Positions 34,411-47,075 are shown, numbered from the stretch's first letter. The stretch is DNA of 64,000 nt from Lunularia cruciata (GCA_948567375.1 OX419755.1:36523001-36587000), one strand, 5' to 3'. A program made the numbers and translations. The notes: a model not told the origin generated them from the sequence alone.

Positions 34411-37400
34411 CTACAACATCTCTATGGAGTATCCCTGACATATCTCTACAAGCAATAAATTTAGCTCTAGCAAGCAATTTTGTAAAATATCTATCACCAT
34501 ACCTTTGTTCGCACAACATATCAACCCATCCTCTCCTTTCTCTATAAATTGCCTAATGAAATGATGTTTAATATTATAATGCTTGGTACAACCATGATGC
34601 ACAAGATTTTTGGCAATTGCAATGCATGATTGGTTATCTTCATGTATAAGAACCGCACCTTGTTGTTGATTTTGGTATTCCTTCTCTACCTTTTGTAACC
34701 ATAGAGCCTCCTTTGTAGCTGCAGATGCAATGGTATACTCCACTTCTATTGATGAAAGAGAAACAATAGATTGCTTCTTGTTGGAATTGGTTGTTATCGC
34801 ACCATCCATTGTAAATGAAAAACCACTATCTAAACAACATGTTTCTTTACAACATCCCCTACTCTAGAGTAACCTACAAGCTGCAAACTTGCATGCTTCC
34901 ATTGTACTACAACACCAAGTCTTTTTCCCCTTGCTTCACTCCCTATCAATTTCAAAACATATGGATATGTGATGTTTTGAGTAAAAGGCAAACAATAACA
35001 CAAAGTATTTTGCCCCTTGCTTCACTTTCTACCAATTGCAAAACATATGGATGAGCCATGTTTTGAATAAAATGCTAACAAGAAAAGGAAATATCATACA
35101 TTGTACCATTTGTTAGGTACAATGAAGAACCCATAACCCTTTGCTAAGCTTTACTCCATTTGCATCTAGCAGCTTGTTATTTGAATGCTCATTTAGATGA
35201 CCCATTTTTTGTTGGTGTTGCAACTGCCTTTGCATTCTCCATCTCAAAATCCCAAAACTTTTGAGAACTTTTACTTGGCTAAACTTCCTCATTTTGGAGG
35301 AATTTTATGCCAAGGAAATGGCTAAGTTCACCAAGTCCTTCATCTTGTAGTGTTCTTCAAACAATTCCTTGCATGTAATAAGAATTTCAAAAATTCTTAC
35401 CTCCAATTAGATCATCATTCACTAGAAAACAAGAACTAGTGCTAAATCATCTATGTGTGATAATTAAAGCAAGATCTGATTGTGAACATTGCCAACCAAG
35501 ATCTAAGAGAGATGAGTCTAAATTCTCATTCCATTCTCTATTAGGTTGCTTCAAACCGTACCATATCTTCAATAGCTGTAATATCTTGCCTTTGTGTTCA
35601 AACGGAATGTCTAACCCATTAGAATCTTCATGTAGATGTTCTTCTCCTTCAACTTGCCATTTAAATAGGCTGCAACAACCTTGAGCTGCAATGTACTCCA
35701 TTCAAGCATATAAACAATTGCACAAATATAAAAATTGTTTCAAGACAAGCCACATGTGCAAGGTTTTCATGATAATCAATATCTTCCACCAAAGATTAAT
35801 CCTTTGCTACTAGGTGTGCTTAGAACAGATCAATTTTCTCACTTACAAGCTTCTTACAAAAGACCCATTTGCAATCAATTGCTCTATAATCATTGTGAAA
35901 ATTTGCAAATTCTTACATGTCATGCTCCTTTGAAGAGTTAAGATCCTCTTTCATGATAAGTTCTCACTCTTTGCTGAAAGATGAGCTCATAGCTTGTTGG
36001 AAAATCTTTGGATCAGATTAAGCATCAACAGCATGAACAACATCCACAACTTCAATTGGAAGATCAGTGTCTCCTTGCACAACCTTATCACCTACTTCCC
36101 ATGACATATGTCAATGTTGTCTTTTACCTTCGATGATTTTTGTTGGATCAACACCACTTGTGTTATGATGTTGTAATTGTGATGACTCTACTTGCCTTTG
36201 TTGGATAAGTTCTCCTTTTGCATCTCTTGTTGTCAAATTCATGATAGGTTCTTCATCATTTGATCCTCATGGACCTATGGTTCCAAAATTTGTTGCCAAT
36301 TCTCCAATTTTAAATGTTGGAGTAACAAATTTGCAACACTATCTAGTCCACCTTCCATTTCTCTATCCACATCAACATCAAGAAAGATAACATCTCTCTT
36401 GAGAATCACTTCTTAGTCTTAGGTCTATAAAATTTCATACCCTTTGGTAGCATCTAGATATCCAACAAAATTCCCTTTTGTGCCTTTGCATAAAGTAGTT
36501 GATGCTTCTCCTTTGGTATGTGATACCAAGCTAGATATCCAAATTGATGAGCATAGAAGAGTGAGGTTTTTTTACCAACAAAATACTTTATTTGGTGTCA
36601 TACCACCCAATCGTCCTAGTTGTAGCCAATTGCAAGTCCATGTCATAAACTTGGCTCCAAAAGCACAATACAAGCAACTCAATCTTGCATCATCAAGGAG
36701 TGTATGTACTTCTTCAAAGATTTTTCACATCATGCACTCTGCCATCCTAACAATCTTATGTGTGTAAGTTGGAGTCACCATATGCCAAAACGCCTTCAGT
36801 ATTGAAGTGTGTATGAAGCTTTGGATTTTGAAATTTTGTCCCTCAATCTATGAGGAAATTTTTCACCTTGCTTCCCATTCTTCTTTGAAACTCCACTTCC
36901 TAAGTCTTGTAGGTCGCTTGAAGTTGGTCCTTGGCTTGCAAAAAAGCTAAAATAATGTAATATGAATGTTTATCAATCCACACTACTAACCATTTGGCAC
37001 CACCAAAGGTAGTTGTATCAAAGTATCCAAGATCTTTATATCTAGAATGTTGTCTACATGCTTATGTCTATATAGAAATGGTTGTTGATGTGCTTTACCA
37101 ATAATACAAGACTCACAAGTGGTTCTCCTACCCCTTCTCTCATTTGATGGTCAATCCATCCACTACATCCAAACATTCTACTTCACAAATCATATACATC
37201 ACCACATGTACCAATGCTCAATGGCATTCTATAAATGTATGGCTGGAAATACTTGTAATTGCTACAATTACACTCTCCTCAATCTTACAAAGCATAAAAT
37301 AAGCTTTACAATTTATTTTGTTGGGTATGAGTGCATCTTTTGATAGAAGAATCTAGTCAACAATGGTCTTGTTCAAGTGGAACTTACAACCTTTCTTGCA

Positions 37401-38500
37401 CAAGGTTGGGGTAGAAAAAAGCATATCAAATGCTCCAAGAACCCAATGCATATCTTTAATGACAATAGAGCTATATTCTCCTTGAGATTTAGGATCTTGA
37501 GATGCATCTCACCAGAAATTCTTGATTCACTTACACTTCCATCATAACCTTAGAGTTGGACTAATACATTCTTGAAGTTATGAAGCGTCTGTCTATCTCC
37601 TTGGGTGTATATATTGGAAATGCAATTGATGCAAAGGTACTTTGATGCTTGATCAAATGATGCATTAATAACCCTTGTCCATTTAACAAGTTGAAAACAC
37701 AATAGCAACACCAACACTTGCCTTGCTACCATTTGACATTTTGGATTGCACTTTCAATGAGCCTTTTGTCCACAAACTCTATAGATGCTTTTGGACTTAT
37801 TGATTCTAGGGTTTTGCTACATATGCTCTGGGACTTTTTTCTTCTTGGACTGATTTTTAAAACTTTTTTAAAGTAAGAACATAAATTGGAGTATTAATTC
37901 TCTCCTTCCTTTTATCTCCTTCTCTAGGAGTATACATCACATCACATCTTTTGTAATCTCATCTCATTTTTAGATCTTAATGATTGTACCAAAGGATCCC
38001 AAAATTATGGTAATGTGTTCAACATAAGAAAAACCATACTCCATTTGCGCATCTTTCCTCCAACTTTGATGTATTGATCTCTCAAGTAAAACATCTAGCA
38101 AAGAAATCCTTACATTGACTCATCATCAATAAAATAAACATTATAAATTTTTTTTGCAAGAAAAGCTTAGTCATTACTCTTGCTGGTGTATGTATCTTTG
38201 CTATCTTGTCCAACGCCCTCTCTACAATGTCACATTTGTGTATCCAACTATACTTCAAAGCTTTGATGTTAAGGACAATTTGTGTACGTGACTCCAACTC
38301 TTCTACATTCCATTTCTCTCTCTCATGAATTGGCTTGCTATTATGTGGATGTTGTGATGATCCATCTATATATTTGTACAATTGGCAAGAACTCAATAAA
38401 TACTGCATCACAAAATTCCATGTCATGCAATTCTTCTCAACAATGCCATCAATGTGTTGATTGTTGAAACTTGAAGTTAAAGATATCACTAAAGGACTTG
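34411..38500 (-). pseudogene. Copia-C gag-pol (decayed, minus strand)
   Basis: Reading from right to left: a gag N-terminal/UBN2-like segment (ALDKIAKIHTP and NSKPIHEREKW, 38,082-38,489), scattered pieces of protease and integrase from about 37,700 to 35,750 without intact motifs, an RT piece with IWYGLKQPNREW (the LYGLKQ motif of copia RT) at 35,447-35,701, and the RNase H C-terminus SIVSLSSIEVEYTIAS, HEDNQSCIAIAKN and TKHYNIKHHFI at 34,411-34,809. The order and motifs fit Ty1/copia. No single frame is longer than about 135 codons, so this is an old copy. Confidence 0.8.
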
Positions 38501-38749
38501 AATTCTAACAAGAAGATAATCTTTGCCACAATGATGTGACAATAATATAGCACTCTACATTGCAAGAAGAGAATAGTACCCTATGGCAAGTAGATAGCAC
38601 TTTGATGAATGCACAAAGATCACTCTTGCAAAGAGAAAACCCTAAACTGACTTACAAAGAAGAGATCCTAAACCACAAATGCACTCATGAAAAGGAAACC
38701 CTAAACCCAACACTTTGGTCACTCAATTGCAATGCTCTTGTCACTTGAT

Positions 38750-38830
38750 TGACAATTCTTTAATACCATATTAAAAAGTAAGATACATTGTAGGCTCATT
38801 TTTACAATAGGAGTGCTAGTCTTGTGAACA
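38750..38830 (-). repeat. Copia-C primer binding site and inner edge of 5' LTR
   Basis: On the minus strand ATGGTATTAAAGAATTG (complement of about 38,752-38,772) resembles the initiator-Met PBS TGGTATCAGAGC with decay. The adjacent plus-strand cattttt-acaataggagtgctagtcttgtg matches the 3' LTR near 34,190. I cannot follow the LTR beyond about 38,830. Confidence 0.45.
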
Positions 38831-39269
38831 CTCAACTTGACGTGTGCAGAAGGACAATCCACCAAAGAGCTCAAATTTTTGGAGATTGACCTCCCACCCA
38901 CTACTCAATCATTGAATGCCAATGATTGAAAGATTTTTTTTATAAATTCAAGTACTTCTTGATTCATTTTAATATTGCAGTCAATTTAGTTGCAAGCCAA
39001 AGAAAAACTTAGAGATTCCAAGCCTTTGAAAGTCTTGGTTGCCTTTGTAGTTGACATAGCCTTTGCCTCTAATTTCCAACCTTCATCTTTGACTTTGTCT
39101 TCAATACTTGATAGAAAACTTGGTGTTCACTTCAAAGCATAGGAGAGTTTTGAAGTCATTCTCCAAGCCCAAGCACTCAACCAATGAGAGGTGTATTTCA
39201 AGACCAAAGGGATTCAAAGTAAGTATCTAGCATTCTTGCTTTGGAATTGGGAGCTAAGCAATGCTTCTA
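38831..39269. other. Unassigned spacer
   Basis: No recognisable feature. It may be upstream sequence of the coiled-coil-family copy that follows. Confidence 0.3.
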
Positions 39270-40430
39270 TTACACTAGACATTAGGCACTAGGAAAGGAG
39301 GTAGTAGAAGACCTTTGATGCAATTTAATTGCATGGACCAAGGAAAATTGGAGAAATTTTCTTGATTTTTGAGGAACTTGCAACTAGGTGCAATGACCAT
39401 AGACATCCAATACAACAAACCCAATATAGCACTGGAAAGGGTCCTCATTGCTTCTTTCAACAATCCAAAAGTAAATAATGGGTGGAGACATGGGAATTTT
39501 AAGGACTTGGCCCAAAGAGCTATTGTGGAAGTGGTTATGAAGTTGTCCAAGCCCAATAGGACAACATACCTGAATAATATTCAAGCTATGTTCTTTGAAT
39601 ACATGTACTAGGATCAGCTAGTGAATTGGATCCATATGCATTCTGTGTAGACAAGATGCTTACTCAAAGAATTGGAGGAGTATGGTCTAGTGTCATATCT
39701 TGCATCCTTTGCAATACAATTCTACATGGAGTTGAACCTCCTCACTAAGGAGGAGCAAAAGAAATTCCACTCACATTAGCAACCAAAGAGCTAATTCAAT
39801 TTTCAATCAAAGAGTAAAGTGATGATCAAGAAATATTATTTCATCAATGAAAAGTATGCACAAATAGATAAGTTCATAACGGTGGATGAAAAAGGAACAA
39901 CCATCATCAAGAAGAAGAACCATTCACCAATCACAAGATCACAAACTATCTTTAAGAGATCAAGACAAATCTACAAGTGATTGATGTATCTTCCAAAGAA
40001 GAAGCCAAAGATATAGAAGATACAAAAGAGGAAGAAGTGAATTCTCTCACCTTGTAGGAATCCAAAGTGTCAAGGTCAAAAGAATAGTAGACTATTATGA
40101 AGATGCCTAATTTACTCCCACCAAAAGAAGAGAAAAGGGCACAAAAGGAGAAGTTGGTTAAAGAAGAGGAGGATTTCAAAGGTCCCCCATTCCAAAGAAG
40201 AACTCCACCTTGAAGGTACTCACAATCAAGAAGTGGGGACATTGAGCATGAAAACCACAAACCAATATCATGCCAAAGGTGACCACAAGACCAAGGAGGA
40301 CAAGAGAGTAATGAAGAGGAGCCCAAGAAGATCAAAGAGAAAGAGGAAGAAATGGACATAAAATAGTACCTTTGAAGCCCTTGCATCTAATTGTGAATAA
40401 GACCTCTTTCAATCACACAAGGTGTAGGTA
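39270..40430 (+). pseudogene. Coiled-coil repeat-family gene, copy B, N-terminal part
   Basis: The plus strand at 39,369-39,611 encodes a segment with RTTYLNNIQAMFFEYMY, equivalent to RTTYVNMQQAVFFHKMF in copy D (45,696-46,163). Downstream (VNWIHMHS, MELNLLTKEEQKKF) the similarity continues, then a Lys/Glu-rich tail follows to about 40,430. Stops interrupt it. The function is unknown and no enzyme motif is visible. The copy is split from its C-terminal half (41,465-42,500) by an inserted MT 3' fragment. Confidence 0.6.
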
Positions 40431-40597
40431 CACATAGATTCAAGATTTGTGATCAACATAGTACTATTGGCCTTAGAATTTATGGAGAAAATAATGGCTT
40501 AGTACCAAGACTCATATGAGTGCATTACTCATATGAGTGCATTATCAATTATACCTCCTTGGTGAAGTAAGCACAAGAAACCTTACCTCATGAAGTA

Positions 40598-41253
40598 TGT
40601 TGTGCATATATACATTGCTACTCAACGTACATCACTTTCAACATCACACTATAGAAGCACCACTCACACATAAGTCATACATGGACTCTAAAGTGCCACA
40701 ATAATCAGTTTGTTTATACAACTCAAATCAAACTCAATCAGATCAGTACTTGATCTGTCACTCAATAATCTACCAACAATTGGGCATTGATTACAATCAA
40801 GTTACACCCACTCTAGCTAAGAGACTCCAAGTGATGCTCTTGGCTTTCTATCCACTCTAGCCAGGAACTCAAAGGCTCAACAATAGTGAAGTGAGCTCTC
40901 TAGAGCTGCATTCCCAAGGTACACTCTTCATTTTGACCTAGGTCCCACACCAACGGTCTTGCTGATGGCACACCTGACAATGTGAATAGTGCAAGTTACG
41001 GTGGGCTCCACTATGTGGTCAGTACCCAAAACACAAAATTTGACCATTGGAAAGTATTCTATGAGTAACTACCAAAGTACCTCTAACTACTATCACTACT
41101 ACTCTAGTGTTTGAGCAATCTAGATGTGATGCTACAAATAGCGTGACAGTTGTTGTGCGTATATACATTGCTACACAACATACATCATTGTCAACATCAC
41201 ACACTATAGAAGCACAACTCACACAAGTCATACATGGACTCTAAAGTGCCACA
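40598..41253 (-). repeat. MT-family 3' LTR (about 656 bp) with repeated ends
   Basis: On the minus strand it reads TGTGGCACTTTAGAG to ATGCACAACA. Block A occurs at 41,151-41,253 and again at 40,598-40,700, each 103 bp. The centre matches the MT copy 1 LTR. This is an independent second case of the A-centre-A arrangement. Confidence 0.8.
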
Positions 41254-41463
41254 ATTGCCCCCTAGTTGGCGATTAGGTCCCTCTAAGTCCATATATCCAT
41301 CTACTCCAAATATATGGTATACCCTAAAGTGGGCAAAAGATCAAGAGGCTAGGTGCTATGGAGCCCCATCATTATTCACTTGTCTACAATCTATACCATA
41401 TAAAGGATGAACTAGCTATAGGTCAAGTACATCTAGGACATACATTGCATAGTGAGGAGTCAA
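41254..41463 (-). pseudogene. MT-family 3' internal fragment
   Basis: The minus strand carries the end of the MT polyprotein (CCTAGATGTACTTGA near 41,425-41,440, the last PHD codons and stop), the 3' untranslated region and a polypurine tract CTAGGGGGCAAT next to the LTR. Upstream (higher coordinates) homology stops near 41,463, where coiled-coil-family sequence resumes. Confidence 0.8.
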
Positions 41464-41464
41464 G

Positions 41465-42500
41465 CAGTGGGAGTGATGGGAACCTAAGGTACAACAGCCA
41501 TTGGAGGAAGTGGTTGAGAACAAAGATCAAGAGTTCCATGAAGTAATCAATCGCATGGAAGGAGGAGACATGATGTGTCTGGAGTTGCCTATAGTGGAAA
41601 TAAAAGAGTAAAAAGACAAAGAGTTGAGGTTGGTATTTCCTTGAGGAACCAGAACCAAGAAGAGTGTGCAATTGACCATAGCAAGACCAAGTAAAGTGAA
41701 AGATGAAGATGCCAGCTCAGAGGAGGTTACTCTAAAGGTGTGAAGATCAAGACTTTGGAATAAGGCACCAATTGAAGATGCATCAACGCAAGTCATGAGC
41801 AAATGTGAAGACAATGAAGAAGAAGAAGTTTTTGAGAAAGTAGCATACTTATCCAAGATTGTCTGTCCCTTGCTAATGATGTTGAAGAAGAAAAAGGAAG
41901 AGCTAAAGAAGGATTGTTTGGAGGCAAAGGATGAATTGCAGGTGGTGAAATATTTCAGTGAAGAGATAGTGCAATTGAAGGAGAAGTTAATCAAAGGCAA
42001 GAAGCAAGCTGAGGAGCTTTGGGTTGACTAAGTCCTATGATAGAAGAGAGTTGAGAACTTGTAGGAGACTTTTAAGAAGCAAGGAGGTGAGCTTGAGATG
42101 CAAGCTAAAGAGTTGAGTAAGCAAAAGATAGCTTAGGAGAAGTTGAAGGGAAGGTTTGATGAAGTGCGCATTGAGGTTATATATTTGAAGGCAATTGCTG
42201 TTATGATGGAGTAGGTGTTGAAGAGTTTGAAGTCAATGGCAAAATAGAAGGATGAAGCCTTGCAGCAAGAGTTAGCAAGAAGAAATAGAGAAGAAGAGTG
42301 TTTGCAAGGACTTGTCATTAACATGGAAGCCCAACTTGCCCAATACATGGAGGAGAAGGAAGCAATGAAAGCCAAATTTGAAGATGCATTAAAGATGTAT
42401 TGTGAAGAGTTGTAAGTGGAGAGAGCTCAAGATCGTACTTTGGAGCAAGTAGGAGGAGTAGTAGAGAAGCTCAGCGTGATGTTGAAAGCTAAGCCAAAGT
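41465..42500 (+). pseudogene. Coiled-coil repeat-family gene, copy B, C-terminal part
   Basis: The plus strand carries a SSEEVTLKV and RSRLWNKAP segment equivalent to SSEAVSLKI and RSRLWKKEP in copy D. A long Lys/Glu-rich helical stretch follows (LMMLKKKKEELKKD, IVQLKEKLIKGKKQAEELW, 41,795-42,031) and more heptad-like sequence to about 42,480 (YMEEKEAMKAKFEDALKMY). It is predicted to form coiled coils. Stops such as TAG 42,041 interrupt it. The end lies in an inverted repeat with the minus-strand fragment at 42,500-43,340. Confidence 0.6.
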
Positions 42501-42636
42501 GAAGATAGAAAAAGTACACAATTGGGTACTACAATTACATACTATTACTATTAATGCCACAAATTCTTCTATGTTGGGTACTACAATTGCATACTTCTTC
42601 TATCTTCACTTTGGCTTTGGCTTTCAACATCACACT
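42473..42636. repeat. Inverted repeat joining two tail-to-tail coiled-coil-family copies
   Basis: The arm at 42,473-42,515 (GTGATGTTGAAAGC, then GAAGATAGAA) is the reverse complement, with small differences, of 42,592-42,636 (TTCTATCTTCAC, then CAACATCACAC). The loop is about 76 bp and carries a direct repeat GGGTACTACAATT at 42,524 and 42,576. The homology extends more weakly outward into both neighbouring coding remnants. Confidence 0.75.
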
Positions 42637-43340
42637 AAGCTTTTACTTGCTCTGATGTATGATCTCAAGCTCTCTCCTTGTCTCTTGTACAAGCAACTTT
42701 AGTTCATGCAAGTATACTTCTTCCAATCTTACTTCAACTTCTATATTGAGAAAGAATTGCCTTAAAAAATTGAGTGATCTTGCTCAATGGACCCAAACTC
42801 TCCTTCATTGAGAGTGACGTGCATTGGGTTACCATTTCTATCAATTGCATCCAAAGTTTCTGCAGTTTAGTATAATTCTCTTCCATCTTCTTCTTCTCCT
42901 CTTTTGTGTTGGCAACATGAGCTTTTCTCACTGGATGAGATCGTAAAAGCATTGTTCTTCTTAAGCTCAAATATCTATCTCCTTCTACCAATCCCAGTCC
43001 TTCTCTATAATTACTTGCTTTAGTTCTACCATACTTTGTAATCAAATTTGCATAGTATGGTGAACTAATCCATCTATGTGTCCTCTAATTCCTCCATCTT
43101 CTTGAGAGCTTCCTTCTATTCTGCCAATTCTTCTTTTTGGCACTCCAAATACCTGCCGCATTGGTTGTAACTACCTTGCAAGTTGGCCAGGCTTTGTTGT
43201 TGAACAATGGCATTGACTCAAAAGTACCTTAGCTTTGTGTCAACTTTGGGCCAACATCACCTTCACCTTTGCACTCATGCCAACACCATTTGGAGCTCAT
43301 TCTTCACCTCCAGGTGCTCCACCTTCACTTCTTGCATCTA
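42500..43340 (-). pseudogene. Coiled-coil repeat-family fragment, minus strand
   Basis: On the minus strand at about 42,670-42,730 the sequence encodes LEEVYLHELKLLVQETRRE, matching LEEATLHELKLLVQETQKR of copy D. Farther upstream is a helical Lys-rich segment (KEEKKKMEENYTKLQ, within 42,734-43,045). It lies directly left of the LTR-like block at 43,402 and in tail-to-tail orientation with copy B. The function is unknown. Confidence 0.55.
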
Positions 43341-43401
43341 TTCTTATAAATACATCAAAAAAGGACAAACAATGCTAGACAAATAATTTACCCCTAGAAC
43401 A

Positions 43402-44149
43402 TGTATGACAACCTGGAAAATATCACTTTTGTGGTAATCAGGTAAGTGAAGTTTGTTCCCACAGAGATACAAGTCAGAATTGGTCAAATACAAAGTCAAA
43501 TAGTAACATGTAGTTCTTCTTGATTTTGTCTTTAATCTCTTAGGTAGCAACTACACCCAGAAGAGAGTAACAAGCTCACAATCTTGACTACTTGTCACGA
43601 ATTTAGACACCCATAATCACAACATAGCAAATTCTGTCCAAACAAATCTTGATTGTGATTCTCCCAAAGATGGCACTTCATTGCAAAACAACTTCACCTC
43701 AGAATTGTGTTCCACCCCTCCACTAAAGGCACAACTTCCTCTATCAAAATTGCTTCACATCAACTTTGTGCTGCACTCACAAATGCATAATACTACCAAC
43801 ACTACAATTCCTCTCAGATCTGTCAAGGCATTGCTCTGATTGCACTTCACTCAGGACCAAACACACAATAAAGATCAAGGCTACGGAATCCAACATCCAA
43901 CAAGCACACTGACTTGCACTTTGAAATTCTCCACACACTCACAAATACACACAAAGTTGACACTCTGAATTAAGCTCAAGTGACGAGCACTGAAATCAGC
44001 ACTTTGCTTTATCTATCTTCAGAAATATGAATACTGAACAACATTTTACTATGAATGCCTCCTTTAAATAGTAAAGCAATCAATAGTTACTAACAACTAC
44101 ACTGTTTTACAACAACTTTTCCTACTTGTAGATCCAAAATGACAATGCA
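43402..44149 (-). repeat. Coiled-coil-family 3' LTR-like block, copy D (748 bp)
   Basis: On the plus strand it runs TGTATGACAACC to GACAATGCA, with TG and CA ends. On the minus strand it starts TGCATTGTC immediately after a purine-rich tract with a duplicated GAAGAGGCAGAAAT. It has a TATA-like TATTTAAAGG near 44,080 and ends GTTGTCATACA. These are the marks of an LTR. No second copy is seen beyond the right end of the coding region (46,703 upward), so the LTR call is inferred from ends, tract and recurrence. Confidence 0.65.
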
Positions 44150-44201
44150 CCTCTTCATTTCTGCCTCTTCATTTCTGCCTCTTCAAATCTCAAAACTGTT
44201 A

Positions 44202-46703
44202 CTACTCCAATCCGATGCCAATCTCTTCATTGGCTTTCAAACCCGATGATCTTCCTATTACTTCTCCAACTTTGGATATATCTGATTCTACTAATTCCTT
44301 CACTATTTCTACTACTTCTTCACTAGGAACTACAATCGAGATCATGGATAACTCTTCTATCTCTTTATCTCCTAACTCACTCTTCTCTAAAGTGTCAAAT
44401 GACAACTCCGAAGACACCTGAATTCCTACTTCTGCAACATTGGACTTTTTCTCCTCTGCCACACTACTCCTAATTTTCTCTAACTCTGAATTCACTAAAT
44501 CTAATTTGAGACTGACATTGTCTCCTACTTCTAACATCTTCCTATCTACTTGCTCCCTCAATCGGATTAATAAAGTATTCATATCAACATCTTTAGCTCT
44601 CCTCTTCTGAGTTTCTTGCACAAGCAACTTTAACTCGTGTAGTGTTGCTTCTTCCAATCTTCCTTCAGCCTCTATGCTTAGCATCGCTCTCAATTTTCCC
44701 ACAACTTCTCCTATTGATTTCGACTCATGCCCTTGAGATCACTCTACCTTTAACTCTCCTTGATATATCTTCAACTTGTCTTTGTACTCAACAGCAAGTA
44801 TCTTCTTCTCCTCCGCATACTGAGAACTTTGTAACTCAGCACTTTGTACCAACTCTCTCAATCTTTCTTCTTCTCAATGTCTGACCACCAACTCTCTCTG
44901 CCATGCTTGATCCTTCCTGGTTGCACTCTTCCTCAACCTTTCTAACTCCTGCTCCATCACTGTTGCCATTGCTTTTACATGAATACTCTCAATACGCACA
45001 TCACTAACCTCCTCTTTCATCTTGGTCAACAACATTGTCTGCTCCTTCAACTCTTTGGCTTGACTCTGCATTTCTTTCCCTCTTGCCTCAAAACTCTCTT
45101 GCAACTTCTCGAAAGTCTTTGTCTTCAAGATGGTATTCACCCAAAGCTCTTCAACTTCCTTGTCTCTTTGGGTTACACGCTCCTGCAAGCCCTTTACTTC
45201 AGCCACTTGCAACTCATTCATCACCTTCATGCGATCATGTAGGATTACCTTCTGGTATTCTTTTAGCAGCCCCAATAATACACGTTACAACATGCGATAA
45301 ATACTATATCCCTCCAAAGTTCTCTTTGTCTTTGGCCCCATCTTTGTACTTCACCTCTTCCGCCGGCTCCTTCTTCCAAAGTCTTGATCTTCGTATCTTT
45401 AGCGATACTGCTTCCGAGCTTCCTTCTTCCTTACATGCTGAGCTCCACCTCCTTTTGATGCTCATCCCCTTCTCTTCCATGACCAGGGCTACACAGTGAT
45501 TTGCTTTTCCCGGTATATTGTCAATCATTGCATGAAAAGCTTCATACTCTTTTGCTTCAGCCGGTTGCTAAACTTTGTCTTCACCCTCACTCTCAATTCC
45601 AGATTCCCCACTTTGTAACATGAGTTCAGCTTCTTCTGAGGCTTCTCCTCTAGACTTGGTCTCCCCTTCAGACTTGGTTTCCAAAGGTTCTTCTTTCACC
45701 ACCTTTTTACCCTGCTGAACAAGTCTTTGGGTTTATTCCGCTTCTTTGTCTTTGGGCTTATGACTTCTTCCATCCCCCGTTGTCTTGTTCTCAAGAAGTG
45801 ATCATCACTGGCTTGCAGGTGTGCCATGTATTGTTGTTCTTCTTCATCCGCTTCTTGGTTCAAATCAGGATGAAAATGTGACACCATGCGATGCCTCTCC
45901 TCCGCTGTCAGCAAATTCAACCTAAAGTAGAAATGTGCTACAAACAGTGTGAAATAATGTGGAGGCAAAGGTGTCCTCCAATTGACAACCATTTGCCTTG
46001 TTTGCTGGTGAAAACACTTTGCCCAATTCACCTTCACTCCTACAAACATCTTGTGGAAGAATACCGCCTGCTGCATGTTCACGTACGTTGTTCTTTCTGG
46101 TTTGAACATTGCCATTATCATCCCCACGATACTTTGTTTAATTGGCTCTCGATAGGACTCCACCTTGTAACCATTTGTTGTAAGTGGAGCAAAAAATGAA
46201 TTGCATATTTCCGCAATCTCCTCTGTAGCATCACACTTCCAAAAGAAGGTGATCCCTGTCGGTTCTCATGCTTCCTTCCCCAACACTAACCTCCAATCCG
46301 ACTCAGTCCATCAAGCCGGATTTCCTCTCTTCCCTTCAACTTCAAGACCCTCCGCACAATTACTTGCAGCTATCTCTGCCATGACTCTTGAGAAACTGAA
46401 ATTCCAATTCCACACTAAGAAAGTAATACAAAGTCTATTCAAGACCTCGATCCTTGCTACGACATCCAACCTCCGAATTGCAAAACTTCTTATTGCAAGA
46501 GTGTTCTTGACCTTCTTTGCCATGATCTGCTTTCTTGTTCTTTGACACTGGAAGACTATTCCCTCTCTTGGACGAGACACTCTAAGCCCTTTTGGATTTT
46601 TGAAAATATCACTCTCAATTTGCTTCTTGACACCCATTACTACAGGATGACTACTCAGAGGAACAAGAAACCTACTTGACATATTCAACTTTCCCTTGCA
46701 CAA
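44202..46703 (-). pseudogene. Coiled-coil repeat-family gene, copy D: best-preserved, unknown function
   Basis: About 830 codons on the minus strand, mostly in one frame: 46,703-46,311, 46,163-45,696, 45,275-44,874 and 44,702-44,202. The TGA stops between these pieces (after GNPA, LGKEA, VVRH and LKVE) sit where an Arg CGA would restore homology. One excursion to another frame (45,705-45,304) encodes an acidic Glu-rich segment. The N-terminal third (IESDIFKNPKGL; KPERTTYVNMQQAVFF; YFTLFVAHFYFRL) looks globular and is unknown to me. The remainder is strongly heptad-like (EVEELWVNTILKT; ELERLRKSATRKD; NSELEKIRSSVAEEKK). No RT, integrase, transposase or zinc knuckle is visible. It is flanked by an LTR-like block, so it may be the only product of a non-autonomous retrotransposon. 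Confidence 0.65.
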
Positions 46704-46913
46704 TCACAATTTTATATTACCCCAAATTGCAATCATTCTTCAGTGAATTTCAAAATTGACTCCCCATTCTTCTGCGTGTTGATGTCCTATCACTTTCAAG
46801 ACATGCTTCTTTTGCCTCCACCGTTTCTTGAAGTGTACTTTCTTGCCACATAGAAAGATTGTTAGATGGTCTTTGTGTCTGCCTTTGCTTCCCAATCCAA
46901 AGATGATGATCTA
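46704..46913. other. Short spacer upstream of coiled-coil copy D
   Basis: No second LTR-like block is visible here, which would be expected if copy D were a complete LTR element. Confidence 0.3.
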
Positions 46914-47075
46914 TAATGTTGGCTATGGTGGATGGAGGCCTGTGAACGTCACTTGGAGTCTCTTAGCTAGACTAGGTGTAGCTTGACTGTAATCAGTGCC
47001 TTATTTTTGGTAAATTGTTGAGTGAATGATCAAGTATTGATCTATTTGAGGGTGATTTGAGTTGAAGAAGAACAA
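46914..47075 (+). repeat. MT-family LTR fragment (5' side of copy 3)
   Basis: The stretch cacttggagtctcttagct, then cttgactgtaatcagtgcc and ttgagttgaag matches the distal centre of the MT LTR (complement of about 40,710-40,860). It is truncated on the left. No block A follows on the right, unlike the 3' LTRs, which bears on where the LTR really ends. Confidence 0.65.

Noticed and set aside
43402-46703. Coiled-coil copy D as an ordinary host gene
   Set aside because: Several diverged copies in this window and a shared LTR-like 3' block argue for a mobile or repeat family.
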